From the NCBI RefSeq assembly GCF_017875765.1, contig NZ_JAGGNA010000001.1:248001-312000 (forward strand): a stretch of 64,000 nt of DNA, read 5' to 3'. Below are positions 36,342-45,871 of this stretch, one piece after another. The notes under the pieces are model-generated. The model saw only the letters and a list, made by a program, of their open reading frames with translations, had not been told where the DNA came from and did no database searches. The position numbers and the translations under genes are program-made. Source of the DNA: Flavobacterium sp. CG_23.5. Lineage in GTDB: Bacteria; Bacteroidota; Bacteroidia; Flavobacteriales; Flavobacteriaceae. Numbering within the stretch: the stretch's first letter is position 1; the number at the start of each line of letters is the position of its first letter.

Positions 36342-36827
36342 TTACGGTAATTTTAATAATTGATGATTTATAGAATCGCCATTTATAGTCACGATGTAAA
36401 GATTGCCAAAAGTAGTGTCATTGATATCAAAGTATATTTTTTGACCGATAATTTGATTAACAAAATTTGGAATAGTATTGCTATGGCCAACAACCAATAC
36501 CTTTTTTCCTAAAGTTTCTTTTTTGAATGATTCTAAGTCTATAGTTTTAGGATTATATTTTATAATACTAATCTTTTTATTTGTCGCTGTTGGGGTAGCG
36601 GTTTGAAGAGTTCTATTAAAATCAGTAGAGTAGATGGCATCTAGATTAATTTCTGAAAATATTTCATTCCAAAGTTTGGCTCTTTGAAGACCAGTTTGAG
36701 ATAAATCAGGATTTTTAGAATTATCAACTTTCTCCGCATGGCGAATAAAGTAATAAGTGGTTGTAGTGTTTTGTCCAAAACTAACTTGCAAAACAAAAAA
36801 AGCAACAATCAATAAATATTTTTTCAT
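36342..36827 (-). CDS. Exported histidine phosphatase family protein (SixA/PGM-like)
   Basis: 161 aa. Signal peptide (MKKYLLIVAFFVLQVSFGQ) then a phosphoglycerate-mutase-like fold: YYFIRHAEKVDNS (catalytic His within RHA), QRAKLWNEIF, AIYSTDFNRTLQTATPTA (conserved Arg) and VLVVGHSNTIPNFVNQIIG (second His). The substrate is unknown; the periplasmic location separates it from glycolytic mutases. ATG at 36827 gives the signal peptide; a longer start at 36875 would put a polar stretch in front of it. Confidence 0.9.
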   Translation of the reverse strand: MKKYLLIVAFFVLQVSFGQNTTTTYYFIRHAEKVDNSKNPDLSQTGLQRAKLWNEIFSEINLDAIYSTDFNRTLQTATPTATNKKISIIKYNPKTIDLESFKKETLGKKVLVVGHSNTIPNFVNQIIGQKIYFDINDTTFGNLYIVTINGDSINHQLLKLP

Positions 36828-36864
36828 TTGACCTAATTTAAAATTTTGTTGTTTAACGATTTTA

Positions 36865-36872
36865 TATATTTG
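36865..36872 (+). promoter_or_regulatory. -7 box immediately before the VF530-like gene
   Basis: TATATTTG matches TAnnTTTG and ends 4 nt before the ATG. TTG at 36846-36848 gives a spacer of 16 nt, slightly short. The predicted transcript would be leaderless. Confidence 0.5.
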
Positions 36873-36876
36873 CAAA

Positions 36877-37107
36877 ATGGAAAATTCAAAATCAAAAGAT
36901 CCTCTTCACGGAATCACTTTACTAAGAATCTTGGAACAATTAGTGGAACATTATGGATTTGATACTTTGGGAGAATTAATTAAAATTAAATGTTTTACGG
37001 ATAATCCTAGCATAAAATCTTCGTTAACTTTCCTACGAAAAACAGAGTGGGCCAGAAAGCAAGTCGAAGAATTATATATTCAATCCTTGCCTAAATTCAT
37101 AAAATAG
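36877..37107 (+). CDS. VF530-like small protein (DUF2132)
   Basis: 76 aa. The sequence KDPLHGITLLRILEQLVEHYGFDTLGELIKIKCFTDNPSIKSSLTFLRKTEWARKQVEELY matches the VF530/DUF2132 family almost end to end. Members are annotated as DNA-binding because of their fold; the biological role is unknown. It is the only plus-strand gene between 34.6 and 39.4 kb and is divergent from the histidine phosphatase gene, with 49 bp between the starts. Confidence 0.88.
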   Translation: MENSKSKDPLHGITLLRILEQLVEHYGFDTLGELIKIKCFTDNPSIKSSLTFLRKTEWARKQVEELYIQSLPKFIK

Positions 37108-37114
37108 TTTCAAT

Positions 37115-37666
37115 TTAATTGATTCGATAAGAAACCATAACGCCACCGCGGTAGGGTAACCATTCTCCGCTTTTGTTCCAATGCTTAGCGGTTTCGTAAC
37201 GTTCATCAGTTCCCAGATAATATCCATGGTAGAACCCTTGCTGATTTCCTCCTCCCAAAAAGCAGTCTAATACAAACTTATCATTTATTTTAGCTTGATA
37301 TCCAATTGTTGCACCTATGACATAACCAAATCCTTTTTCATATCTATCAGTATTTAAATAATTCCATTTTTGGAAATTAAAGGCAGTTGCACCTATGTGT
37401 GCTCCAACATAGAAACCATTATACTTCTCTTTAAAATGATAGCGATATTCCGGAATAAAAGTATAAAACTGTAACGGTTTACCGTCTACTGACTTCCACG
37501 GGGAGGCTAAAATGTCTAATTGAAAAGTCGATTTTTTGCCAATACTGGTTTCAATACCCACGTTTGGCACGCCTAATAAAGTCGTTAATGCATTTACTTT
37601 TACGTAAGTTTGACTTTGGGAATGGATTGAAAAGAAAAGAATTGCAATTAATAATAATTTTTTCAT
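37115..37666 (-). CDS. Outer-membrane beta-barrel protein (DUF3575-like)
   Basis: 183 aa. Signal peptide (MKKLLLIAILFFSIHSQSQ). Alternating hydrophobic/polar strands with aromatic girdle residues, such as VGIETSIGKKSTFQLDILASPWKS, FIPEYRYHF and GFYVGAHIGATAFNF, end in VSYRIN, close to an outer-membrane C-terminal signature. It fits the DUF3575 family of small barrels. Converges on the VF530-like gene with 7 bp between stops. Confidence 0.82.
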   Translation of the reverse strand: MKKLLLIAILFFSIHSQSQTYVKVNALTTLLGVPNVGIETSIGKKSTFQLDILASPWKSVDGKPLQFYTFIPEYRYHFKEKYNGFYVGAHIGATAFNFQKWNYLNTDRYEKGFGYVIGATIGYQAKINDKFVLDCFLGGGNQQGFYHGYYLGTDERYETAKHWNKSGEWLPYRGGVMVSYRIN

Positions 37667-37804
37667 AATGAAGGTTTCCTAATGCTTTTCCTATAAAGCA
37701 TAATACTTTTCGGCGGCAAATATAAAGATTATTCTTTCAAATAGACAATAATATGGGTTTTTGTAAAAAATAATATCGAGTGATTTATTTATGATTTAAA
37801 ATAG

Positions 37805-38353
37805 TTATTTATTCAAAATAGAGTAAATAACAGCATCTAAAAAACGTCCTTCATAAAATTCATTTTCTTTGAAATGCGCTTCTTTTACAAAACCACATTT
37901 TTGCAAAACTTTTTCAGATCCAAAATTTTCAGGATCAATTATAGCTTCAATCGAATGCAGTTTCATCTCATTAAAACCATAAGTAACAACTTCTTTTACA
38001 GCTTCAGAAACAATCCCTTTTCCATTATATTCCGGAAGTATCATATAGCCAATCTCAGCACGAAAATGCTCGGGTTTTATTCTATAATGACCAATAATGC
38101 CTATTAGTTTTGGGTTATCTTTCAACGTAATCGCCCAATTTATCCCTTCGTTGGATTCAATTTTAGCATCAATCAATGCAATATGCTCCAGGGCATCATC
38201 ATTTGTTTTCACTAATGGTCTAGGAATATATTTCATGGTTTCTGGATTAGAACGCAAAGCGAAAATTTCGTTTACATCATCCTTATTAACGCGTCTCAAC
38301 AGTAATCTTTCGGTTTCTAAATTTGGAAATGGAGTAAAATTAATAGTCAGCAT
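37805..38353 (-). CDS. GNAT family N-acetyltransferase (RimJ/RimL-like)
   Basis: 182 aa. FPNLETERLLLRRVNKDDVNEIFALRSNPETMKYIPR is the typical start of the Acetyltransf_3 subgroup; IGYMILPEYNGKGIVSEAVKEVVTYGF holds the acetyl-CoA loop, and IEAIIDPENFGSEKVLQKCGFVKEA follows. Substrate unknown; protein N-terminal alanine or small molecules are typical for this subgroup. Starts 18 nt after the aldose epimerase stop and is likely co-transcribed with it. Confidence 0.9.
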   Translation of the reverse strand: MLTINFTPFPNLETERLLLRRVNKDDVNEIFALRSNPETMKYIPRPLVKTNDDALEHIALIDAKIESNEGINWAITLKDNPKLIGIIGHYRIKPEHFRAEIGYMILPEYNGKGIVSEAVKEVVTYGFNEMKLHSIEAIIDPENFGSEKVLQKCGFVKEAHFKENEFYEGRFLDAVIYSILNK

Positions 38354-38371
38354 ATCTTTTATTTTATTAAT

Positions 38372-39223
38372 TTAGAGGATTTCAATACTAAATTTTGATC
38401 TAAAAGTTTCATTGGCACCCAAAATTTGGATTCCTTCTTTCTCAAAAAGATTTCCGGAACTTTCATTAGTATCTGAATAGCCAAACCAAGGTTCGATGCA
38501 AAGAAATGGGGCATTCATTTTTGTCCAAATTCCTAAGCTAGGGAAATCTTTGAAATGAACTCGGAACTTTGGTTTTGCATTTTCTAAAATGGTCACCGAA
38601 TTAGATTCCAATGTTTTAAAAATTAAAGCATCATTTTCAAATAACGGATAGTTCAAAGTCACTTGTTTATTTAGTAACTCCAGCGTTTTTGTTTTATTTG
38701 AAATTAAATCATTCTCTAAAAGGTAATATTTTAAAGATTCTTCTTTTTCGAATTCAATAGCGTAATTTTCAAAATTACCTGATAAAGCAAAAGCAGGATG
38801 CGCTCCAATAGAAAACGGCATTTTTAATTTTCCTTTGTTAATGACTTTATATTCAATGGATAAACTCGTGTTGTCTAGAGTATAGGTTATTTGTAATTCA
38901 AAATTAAAAGGATAGACTTTTAATGTTTCTTTAGATGATTTTATCGAAAAAGTGGCGCTATTCTCGTTTTTATCTATTATTTGAAACTCCATATCTCGAG
39001 CAAATCCATGTCGGGATAAATGATATTCTGTATTATTATATTGATAGGAATTATTTTTTAATGTGCCAACAATTGGAAACAAAATAGGAGAGTGCTTGCC
39101 CCAAAAATCAGGATTTCCTTCCCATAAGTATTCTTCGTTATTAGTATCTTTTAAAGAACATAATTCAGCACCGAAGCTCTTTATTGTAGCGGTTAAAAAA
39201 GTATTTGTAATTACTGTTTTCAA
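38372..39223 (-). CDS. Aldose 1-epimerase family protein (LacX-like)
   Basis: 283 aa. Galactose mutarotase-like beta-sandwich: FGAELCSLKDTNNEEYLWEG, HSPILFPIVGTLKNNSYQ, HGFARDMEF, KMPFSIGAHPAFAL (conserved His) and FLCIEPWFGYSD (conserved acidic end). LacX-type members act on free or phosphorylated sugars; the substrate is unknown. The start is TTG at 39221-39223 (MKTVITNTFL); no ATG lies upstream in frame. Confidence 0.87.
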   Translation of the reverse strand: MKTVITNTFLTATIKSFGAELCSLKDTNNEEYLWEGNPDFWGKHSPILFPIVGTLKNNSYQYNNTEYHLSRHGFARDMEFQIIDKNENSATFSIKSSKETLKVYPFNFELQITYTLDNTSLSIEYKVINKGKLKMPFSIGAHPAFALSGNFENYAIEFEKEESLKYYLLENDLISNKTKTLELLNKQVTLNYPLFENDALIFKTLESNSVTILENAKPKFRVHFKDFPSLGIWTKMNAPFLCIEPWFGYSDTNESSGNLFEKEGIQILGANETFRSKFSIEIL

Positions 39224-39481
39224 AGCAGTTTTTGTTTTAATTTAGATTGTAAATATATTTCAAATTTTTCTAAAAGCATAAAGTGGTCAAAATATAAAGT
39301 GGTCAAAAGATATTATTATATAGTAAAACTTTTCAACAAATTATTTTTTTGTTACACTCTGCATTATTTTTCATTAATTTGTTACAATATTTAGTCAATA
39401 TTTTTTTTTAATGTAACAAAAGTACACACTTTCATACTAATTGTTAATCAAACAGATAAAAAGTAAAAAATCAATCAAATT
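39224..39481. promoter_or_regulatory. Regulatory region upstream of the M1 peptidase gene
   Basis: 258 bp between divergent genes. It holds a 15-nt tandem repeat ATAAAGTGGTCAAAA (39278-39292 and 39294-39308) and three copies of TTTGTTACA: direct at 39348-39356 and 39378-39386, inverted at 39412-39420. The second and third copies form an inverted pair 25 nt apart. No gene is seen. Confidence 0.6.
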
Positions 39482-41740
39482 ATGAAAAACAACTTCATTA
39501 AAGCGTCATTTTATTTAGCTTTATTTTGTGGAGTTTCTTCGCTTCATGCGCAGGACTCAAAAACAAGCGTCTCAAAGTACGATTATCATGATGCATTTGC
39601 ACCAGGATTTTATACTAAAAATGGAACGGAAACTCGTTCTGCAAGTGGTCAACCTGGAGCAAAGTATTGGCAAAACAGGGCTGATTATCAATTAACTGCA
39701 AATTTAAATGATAAAAACAGTGAGATTACTGGTACCGAAACCTTAACGTATACTAATAACAGTCCAGATAAATTAGCTTTTCTTTGGATGAACGTTGACC
39801 AAAATCTATTTAAAAAAGATTCGCGTGGAAATGCAGTTATTCCGGTTAACGGAAGTCGTAACGGAGCGGATGGTGAAATTTTTGATGGAGGTCACAAAAT
39901 TAAATCAATCAAAGTTATTGCAACGATAGGAGGAAAAGCTGTTGAAAAAGAAGCGAAATTTACAGTTGTGGATACTCGAATGCAAATTATTTTGCCACAA
40001 GAATTAAATGGTAATGGGTCTTCAATTAAAGTAAAAATAGACTTCTCATATATTTCACCAAAATACGGTTCAGACAGAACTGGAGTTTTAGATACCAAAA
40101 ATGGTAAGATTTTCACCATTGCTCAATGGTATCCTAGAATGTGTGTTTATGATGATGTAAAAGGATGGAATACTTTGCCTTACATCGGTGCAGGAGAGTT
40201 TTATTTAGAATACGGAGATTTTGATATTGCAATTACGGCACCGTCTAATCATATTGTAGTTTGTTCTGGTGACTTACAAAACCCATCAGAAGTGTATACA
40301 GCCGAACAACAAAAACGTTGGGCGCAAGCCGCTGCAAGTGACAAAACTGTAATGATTCGCACGGCAGCCGAAGTAACTAGCGCTAGCTCTCGTCCAGCAG
40401 GAAAATCGACTTTGACGTGGAAATTTAAAATTAAAAATTCTCGAGATGTTGCTTTTGCATCATCAGCTGCTTTTATTATTGATGCTGCCAAAATTAATTT
40501 GCCAAGCGGAAAAAAATCTATGGCAATTTCGGCTTATCCAGTTGAAAGTGAAGGTCAAGGTGCATGGGGCCGTTCAACCGAATATACCAAGACTTCCATT
40601 GAAAATTATTCAAAAAGATGGTTTGAATTTCCTTATCCTGCTGCCACAAATGTTGCCGGTAATGAAGGAGGAATGGAATATCCTGGAATTGTTTTTTGCG
40701 GATGGGAATCAAAAGGAGATAATTTATGGGGAGTAACTGATCACGAATTTGGTCACGGTTGGTTTCCAATGATTGTAGGCTCAAACGAACGTGTTTTTGC
40801 GTGGATGGATGAAGGTTTTAATACTTTTATTAATTCGTTAAGTTCGGTTGATTTTAATAATGGAGAGTACAAACAGCCTGCTTCCGATTTGCATCGTTCG
40901 GCTAATACGTTGACAAATTCTGAAATGGAGCCTGTTTTCACTGCACCTGATGCATTAAAAGAAGCAAACTTAGGTATATTGGCTTATTATAAACCAAGTG
41001 CTGGATTAACCATGTTGCGTGAACAAATTCTAGGAAAAGAGCGTTTTGATTACGCTTTTAGAACCTACACGGAACGTTGGGCTTTCAAACACCCAACTCC
41101 AGATGATTTTTTCCGTACGATGGAAAATGTCTCAGGAGAGGATTTAAACTGGTTTTGGAGAGGTTGGATTATTAACAACTGGCGTTTTGATCAAGCAGTT
41201 TCGAAAGTTAAATATATAAAAAATGATCCTGCAAAAGGAGCTATTATTACTATAGATAATTTAGAGAAAATGCCTTTTCCAGTAATCTTAGATATCAAGT
41301 CTAAATCTGGTAAAGTGACTAGAGTTAATCTTCCGGTGGAGATTTGGGAACGCAACAAAAGTTGGTCGTTCAAATCAAATACAACTGAAGAAATTGACAC
41401 AATAACACTTGATCCAAGTCATGTTTTTCCAGACATTAATACTGGTAATGACACATGGACAGCTGGAAAAGGAGAATTAGAGAAAGAAATAGTTGTAGCA
41501 CTAGATGCTTATTTAGGAACATTTTCAAGTAAACAAATTCCTGTAAAACTTATTTTTTCCGATGAAGATGGTGTTTTGATCGGGAAATCCGAAGGTCAGC
41601 CAAATTTGAATCTGGTTGCTGCAGGAAACAATAAATTTGTTTTTGCTCCCGCTGGACTTACTATTCAATTTAACGAAAGTAAAAGCGAATTTACACTAGG
41701 AGTTAACGGACAGAGTTTCTTATTTACAAGAGATAAATAA
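39482..41740 (+). CDS. M1 family metallopeptidase (exported aminopeptidase)
   Basis: 752 aa. Signal peptide (about 1-23, ending HAQ). Gluzincin catalytic core: [10 protein letters not shown] in place of the GxMEN exopeptidase motif, then the zinc site HEFGH-x18-E in [28 protein letters not shown]. The N-terminal beta domain starts [34 protein letters not shown]. Expected to trim N-terminal residues from periplasmic or extracellular peptides. A monocistronic unit: it has a dedicated regulatory region and its own terminator. Confidence 0.93.
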   Translation: MKNNFIKASFYLALFCGVSSLHAQDSKTSVSKYDYHDAFAPGFYTKNGTETRSASGQPGAKYWQNRADYQLTANLNDKNSEITGTETLTYTNNSPDKLAFLWMNVDQNLFKKDSRGNAVIPVNGSRNGADGEIFDGGHKIKSIKVIATIGGKAVEKEAKFTVVDTRMQIILPQELNGNGSSIKVKIDFSYISPKYGSDRTGVLDTKNGKIFTIAQWYPRMCVYDDVKGWNTLPYIGAGEFYLEYGDFDIAITAPSNHIVVCSGDLQNPSEVYTAEQQKRWAQAAASDKTVMIRTAAEVTSASSRPAGKSTLTWKFKIKNSRDVAFASSAAFIIDAAKINLPSGKKSMAISAYPVESEGQGAWGRSTEYTKTSIENYSKRWFEFPYPAATNVAGNEGGMEYPGIVFCGWESKGDNLWGVTDHEFGHGWFPMIVGSNERVFAWMDEGFNTFINSLSSVDFNNGEYKQPASDLHRSANTLTNSEMEPVFTAPDALKEANLGILAYYKPSAGLTMLREQILGKERFDYAFRTYTERWAFKHPTPDDFFRTMENVSGEDLNWFWRGWIINNWRFDQAVSKVKYIKNDPAKGAIITIDNLEKMPFPVILDIKSKSGKVTRVNLPVEIWERNKSWSFKSNTTEEIDTITLDPSHVFPDINTGNDTWTAGKGELEKEIVVALDAYLGTFSSKQIPVKLIFSDEDGVLIGKSEGQPNLNLVAAGNNKFVFAPAGLTIQFNESKSEFTLGVNGQSFLFTRDK

Positions 41741-41760
41741 TATTTTATAGTATTCATAAA

Positions 41761-41792
41761 AACGCCAACTGAGAAGTTGGCGTTTTTTTTAT
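41761..41792 (+). terminator. Terminator of the M1 peptidase gene
   Basis: Arms AACGCCAACT (41761-41770) and AGTTGGCGTT (41775-41784) with a GAGA tetraloop and eight T. Confidence 0.92.
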
Positions 41793-41820
41793 GATTAGAT
41801 TTAAAAGTAAACAGTTAGTT

Positions 41821-42864
41821 TTACTCCGGAATTTGTTGACTCAAACAATGTAATGTTCCAAAACCCCAAATAAAATCAGTAGCGCTAATTCCGATGATTT
41901 CTCTATCGGGAAAACATTCTGAAAGGATGTTCAACGCTTTTCTATCATTGCTGTCGTTAAAAGTAGGAACCAAAACACACTTATTCAAAATTAAGAAATT
42001 AGCATAACTGGCAGGTAATCTCAAGCCATCAAAATCCAAACGTTTTGGCATGGGTAAAACAACAATTATAGGAGATTTACCATTTTCCAGTTTAGCGTTT
42101 TGCAAACGTTGCAAATTGTCTTGCAACGGTTTGTAATTATTATCCGTTGGATCTGTTTCTACAATAGTTACAATAGTGTCTTCATTTACAAAACGGCATA
42201 AATCATCGATGTGACCGTGCGTATCATCACCTTCAATTCCGTTTCCTAACCAAATCACATTGGTAATTCCAAGATATTCCTTGAAAACTGCTTCGTAATC
42301 TGCTTTGGTAAAATTTGGATTGCGAACCTGAATATCTGGATGCATCAAACATTCTTCCGAAGTCAGTAAAGTACCTCTTCCGTTGCTATCAATCGCGCCA
42401 CCTTCAACAATTACCGGTTTTCCTTTATACATTACTTGAGTAACAGGAATATTCAAAAACTCGCCCACTTTGGAAGGAACAAATTTGTCCAATTGAAAGT
42501 TTTTGTACTTGGCCCAACCATTAAAGTTGAAATTTAATGCTTCTCTTTCGGTTCCGTTTTTTACGATAATTGGTCCCGAATCACGCATCCAACTTCTATT
42601 GGTTTTGTGAATTATAAAAGAAACATTTTCGATTTTTACATGAGCCGTTTCTAACATTCCAACGACTTTTTCTTTCTGATTTTCATCGGCCACCACTAAA
42701 ATGACTTGTTCGAAAGTAGCCACTTTTTTAATGAATTCTACAAAAGCCCATTGTATAGCTTCATATTTTCCTGGCCAATCTTTACCATTATGCGGAAAAC
42801 ATAATAAAATGCCTTGCTGTTTTTCCCACTCAGCAGGAAATCTTCTATTATTGGTTGTACTCAT
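41821..42864 (-). CDS. aguA: Agmatine deiminase
   Basis: 347 aa. Converts agmatine to N-carbamoylputrescine. Guanidino-modifying (peptidylarginine deiminase) fold: FPAEWEKQQGILLCFPHNGKDWP, SWMRDSGPIIV, GKPVIVEGGAIDSNGRGTLLTSEECLM, LGNGIEGDDTHGHIDDLCRFV and the catalytic Cys in GFGTLHCLSQQIPE. It starts 2 nt after the stop of aguB; the two genes form the agmatine-to-putrescine pathway. Confidence 0.95.
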   Translation of the reverse strand: MSTTNNRRFPAEWEKQQGILLCFPHNGKDWPGKYEAIQWAFVEFIKKVATFEQVILVVADENQKEKVVGMLETAHVKIENVSFIIHKTNRSWMRDSGPIIVKNGTEREALNFNFNGWAKYKNFQLDKFVPSKVGEFLNIPVTQVMYKGKPVIVEGGAIDSNGRGTLLTSEECLMHPDIQVRNPNFTKADYEAVFKEYLGITNVIWLGNGIEGDDTHGHIDDLCRFVNEDTIVTIVETDPTDNNYKPLQDNLQRLQNAKLENGKSPIIVVLPMPKRLDFDGLRLPASYANFLILNKCVLVPTFNDSNDRKALNILSECFPDREIIGISATDFIWGFGTLHCLSQQIPE

Positions 42865-42866
42865 AA

Positions 42867-43754
42867 TTAGTCAATTGCTCTTTTAGTAATATCGCCAAAA
42901 GCGTCAATTCTTCTGTCTCTAAAAAATGGCCAGTTCTGACGTACATTTTCCTGTAAATCCAAATCAACTTCTGCAATAAGGATTTCTTCTTTATCGTGTG
43001 AGGCTTGCGCCAATATTTCACCTTGCGGTCCCGCAATAAACGAAGATCCCCAAAACTGGATTCCATCGGTATCAGGTAAATATTGCTCTAAACCTATTCT
43101 ATTTGCTGCTGCAACATAAACACCATTAGCAACCGCATGTCCTTTCATGACACTCATCCAAGCTCCATGCTGGTTTACTCCGTATTCATCTTTTTCTCCT
43201 GGATGCCATCCAATTGCTGTTGGGTAAAATAACACTTCAGCTCCTTTTAAAGCGGTCAGTCTTGCTGCTTCAGGATACCATTGATCCCAACAAATTAGTG
43301 TTCCTATTTTTCCTTTTTTGGTTGGAATCGTTTTGAAACCCAAATCGCCAGGCGTAAAATAAAATTTTTCATAAAAATGCGGATCATCAGGAATGTGCAT
43401 TTTTCGATACAATCCGGCTTCAGATCCATCTGTATCAATTATGTATGCACTGTTGTGGTAAATTCCTGCCATTCTTTTTTCGAAAAAAGGAACAATGATT
43501 ACTACGCCCAATTCTTTTGCCAAAGCGCTAAAAGCAATAAACGAAGTGCTGTATAAAGGTTCTGCTAATGCAAAATTGTCTACATCTTCGCTCTGACAGA
43601 AATAATGACTGCTGTATAATTCCGGTAACGAAATGACCTCGGCGCCTTGACTGGCAGCATCGCGTACCCAGCTCAAACACTTCTTAAGGTTGTTTTCGGC
43701 AACGTCGTTAAGGTTCAATTGAATAACTGCTATTTTATATTTTTTATTCGGCAT
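42867..43754 (-). CDS. aguB: N-carbamoylputrescine amidase (carbon-nitrogen hydrolase)
   Basis: 295 aa. Nitrilase superfamily with the catalytic triad: Glu in ISLPELYSSHYF, Lys in YRKMHIPDD and Cys in IGTLICWDQWYPEAARL. It makes putrescine, CO2 and ammonia from N-carbamoylputrescine. The ATG at 43754 (MPNKKYKIAVIQLN) is chosen; an earlier in-frame start adds seven unconserved residues. A -7 box TATTTTTG (43773-43780, minus strand) lies 18 nt upstream. First gene of the aguB-aguA unit. Confidence 0.95.
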   Translation of the reverse strand: MPNKKYKIAVIQLNLNDVAENNLKKCLSWVRDAASQGAEVISLPELYSSHYFCQSEDVDNFALAEPLYSTSFIAFSALAKELGVVIIVPFFEKRMAGIYHNSAYIIDTDGSEAGLYRKMHIPDDPHFYEKFYFTPGDLGFKTIPTKKGKIGTLICWDQWYPEAARLTALKGAEVLFYPTAIGWHPGEKDEYGVNQHGAWMSVMKGHAVANGVYVAAANRIGLEQYLPDTDGIQFWGSSFIAGPQGEILAQASHDKEEILIAEVDLDLQENVRQNWPFFRDRRIDAFGDITKRAID

Positions 43755-43905
43755 AGTGTACTTTTTAGACTGCAAAAATAGTGAATTTTATAAAGAGTAG
43801 AAAACGGAGATAATGGAAAAGTGAGACTAATTTCTTTACGATTTTCTGATGCTCAAAAATGAAGTACAATTTGTAACGATGAACTATTACTTTATACGTT
43901 ATTCC

Positions 43906-44838
43906 TCAGTTTATTTTAAAGTCGTTAAGAATTATTCTTATTCCTTCTGAATACTTTGTTACTTTGAAATCTGGAAATCTAGTTTTGAATTTTGAGGATT
44001 GAAAGATATTGTCAATCGCATAACGTGGGAGTAATTCCTGTGTTTCTTTAAGGTTTTTGTTAAAGAAAGAACCTATTTTCAGTACGAGCCAGGGCAATAC
44101 TTTGTATTTTATTTCTCTACCCAATTGATGCCCGATTTCTGCAATAAATTGCTTGTAGGTTAATCGGTTATCGTCACAAGGTAAGTGCCAAGTTTGCCCA
44201 AAAGTATCAGCTGTATTGCCAATTAATGCCATGGCTTTGCTAGCGTCAGGGGTAAAGATAAGTGTACGTAAGACATTGTCTTTTAAAAATACTTTAGTTT
44301 CTTTTCCGTTTTTAAGATTTTCGAAAATAAGACTATTGGTAAGTCCTTTGGTTTTACCGGGACCATAAAACTCGGGTGCTCTGCAAATCACGGCTTCATT
44401 TTCTTTGTTGGCAATGGCTTTTAACAGTAATTCAGCAGCCAGTTTTTTTCCTCTTCCTTTTTTCCCCTCAGAAGTTAAAGGAGTTTCTTCGGTTTGAATT
44501 TCGCTGTCTTGAGGATAGGCGCAGGTATTGTCGAAATACACGAGTTTGCAGTTGTTCTTTTTACAGGCGGCGATTGCATTTTTCATTACAATTACCCAAT
44601 CCCTAAGCCATATTTCAGAATCATACGGAAGTCCCACTGTCAAATAGGCAATCTCTGTGTTTTCAAGTGCTGTTACAACACTTTCAAGATTGAGTAAGTC
44701 TGCTTTAAAAAGATGATCGTTTGGATGGACTTTTTGGGGATTGCGTCCCACTAATTTAATTTGGTCTGTATAATTATTTCGCAATTCGCGAGCTAATTCT
44801 TCTCCTATGATTCCGTTTGCTCCTAATATCGTTTGCAT
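43906..44838 (-). CDS. NAD-dependent epimerase/dehydratase family protein
   Basis: 310 aa, extended SDR. The nucleotide loop ILGANGIIGEELARELR sits at the very N terminus. LVYFDNTCAYPQDSEIQTEETPLTSEGKKGRGKKLAAELLL covers the catalytic region; the usual YxxxK appears altered (GRGKK here), so activity as a classical epimerase is uncertain. Some members act as atypical binding or isomerase proteins. RAPEFYGPG follows. No operon partner; 183 bp separate it from the divergent plus-strand gene. Confidence 0.82.
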   Translation of the reverse strand: MQTILGANGIIGEELARELRNNYTDQIKLVGRNPQKVHPNDHLFKADLLNLESVVTALENTEIAYLTVGLPYDSEIWLRDWVIVMKNAIAACKKNNCKLVYFDNTCAYPQDSEIQTEETPLTSEGKKGRGKKLAAELLLKAIANKENEAVICRAPEFYGPGKTKGLTNSLIFENLKNGKETKVFLKDNVLRTLIFTPDASKAMALIGNTADTFGQTWHLPCDDNRLTYKQFIAEIGHQLGREIKYKVLPWLVLKIGSFFNKNLKETQELLPRYAIDNIFQSSKFKTRFPDFKVTKYSEGIRIILNDFKIN

Positions 44839-45021
44839 CTTAACTATTTTTCTTGTTCGAAAATGGGTTGGAGTGCTAAGGTAAGAATAATTTTTACGGG
44901 ATATTCGCTATATGGAGCAGCTATAGCCATGACAAATGAAGATATAAGTTTAAAAAATGAGCTTTGAATTAAAAATAGCAGCAAAAGTGACTATTTTTGT
45001 TAGATAGAATAAACTAAATAC

Positions 45022-45747
45022 ATGATTATGAAAACTATTTTTAAAGCTACTTTAATTCTTAGTACAGTGATTTTTAGCTTCACTTCGACGTTGGCGCAGT
45101 CAAAAGATAAAAAAGCCAATGCCATCGTGAAAGATATGCTAACAGCGATGGGCGGAATGAAAAATTATAATGCTATCCATTTTATTCAATGGGAATTTGT
45201 GAACAGAAAACTCTTTTGGGATAAATGGACAGGAAATGTTCGCATAGAGAATCCAACAGAAAATCAAGTAATTTTAGTAAATATCAATACTTTAAAAGGT
45301 AAGGCATATCAAAATGGAGTATTAATTAAAGATCAGACTAAAGCCAATGGTCTGCTTAAAGAAGCGAAGAACTGGTGGATAAATGATTCGTATTGGTTAG
45401 TGATGCCATGGAAATTACAAGATCCTGGAGTGCATCTTATTTATGTTAAAACGGATAAATTACCAAATGGAAAAACGGCGGATATTTTGCAACTCACTTT
45501 TAGTGCTGTTGGTGTAACTCCCGAAAATAAATACTGGCTGTATGTTGATAAAAAAGACCATTTAATAAAGCAATGGGCGCATTATAAAAATTATAAAGAT
45601 GCCAAGCCAAAGTTCTTAAAGCCATGGAATAACTATCAAAAAGTGGGTAACATCTTGCTTTCTTTTGACAGACCGAATGAAGAAGTTGGACCCAAAAATG
45701 TAAAAGTTAAAACTAATTTTAATTCCGCTATTTTCACGAAACTATAA
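45022..45747 (+). CDS. Exported protein of unknown function (DUF6503-like, tentative)
   Basis: 241 aa. Signal peptide ending near LAQS. The mature protein begins KANAIVKDMLTAMGGMKNYNAIHFIQWEF and is rich in Trp and Tyr (WWINDSYWLVMPWKL, KYWLYVDKKDHLIKQWAHY), in a pattern like the LolA/outer-membrane sorting fold of single-sheet lipid-binding proteins. I recall similar proteins as DUF6503, but this is not certain. ATG at 45022 and 45028 are both possible; the second gives MKTIF. A -7 box TATTTTTG (44992-44999) lies upstream. Confidence 0.7.
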   Translation: MIMKTIFKATLILSTVIFSFTSTLAQSKDKKANAIVKDMLTAMGGMKNYNAIHFIQWEFVNRKLFWDKWTGNVRIENPTENQVILVNINTLKGKAYQNGVLIKDQTKANGLLKEAKNWWINDSYWLVMPWKLQDPGVHLIYVKTDKLPNGKTADILQLTFSAVGVTPENKYWLYVDKKDHLIKQWAHYKNYKDAKPKFLKPWNNYQKVGNILLSFDRPNEEVGPKNVKVKTNFNSAIFTKL

Positions 45748-45839
45748 AAGTTAGTAATTTGTTATAAATTTTTTTATCTATCGGTAAGAAGTAAACCTTT
45801 TTCTAGGTTTCGCTCAAACGTATCAAACTTTAATCGAAA

Positions 45840-45864
45840 AAATAGCAATAGCAAAATTCGCTAT
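45840..45864 (-). terminator. Possible terminator of the Gmad2 lipoprotein gene
   Basis: On the minus strand a short ATAGC/GCTAT stem is followed by TGCTATTTTTTCG. A second small hairpin AAACCT-tttct-AGGTTT (about 45791-45808) lies between the two convergent genes. Weak stems. Confidence 0.4.
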
Positions 45865-45871
45865 GTAGGTT

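Noticed and set aside
44909..44940. Possible eighth copy of the GGAGC...GGCTA element
   Set aside because: Only a short GGAGCAGCTATAGCC match; none of the hairpin or flanking blocks is present.
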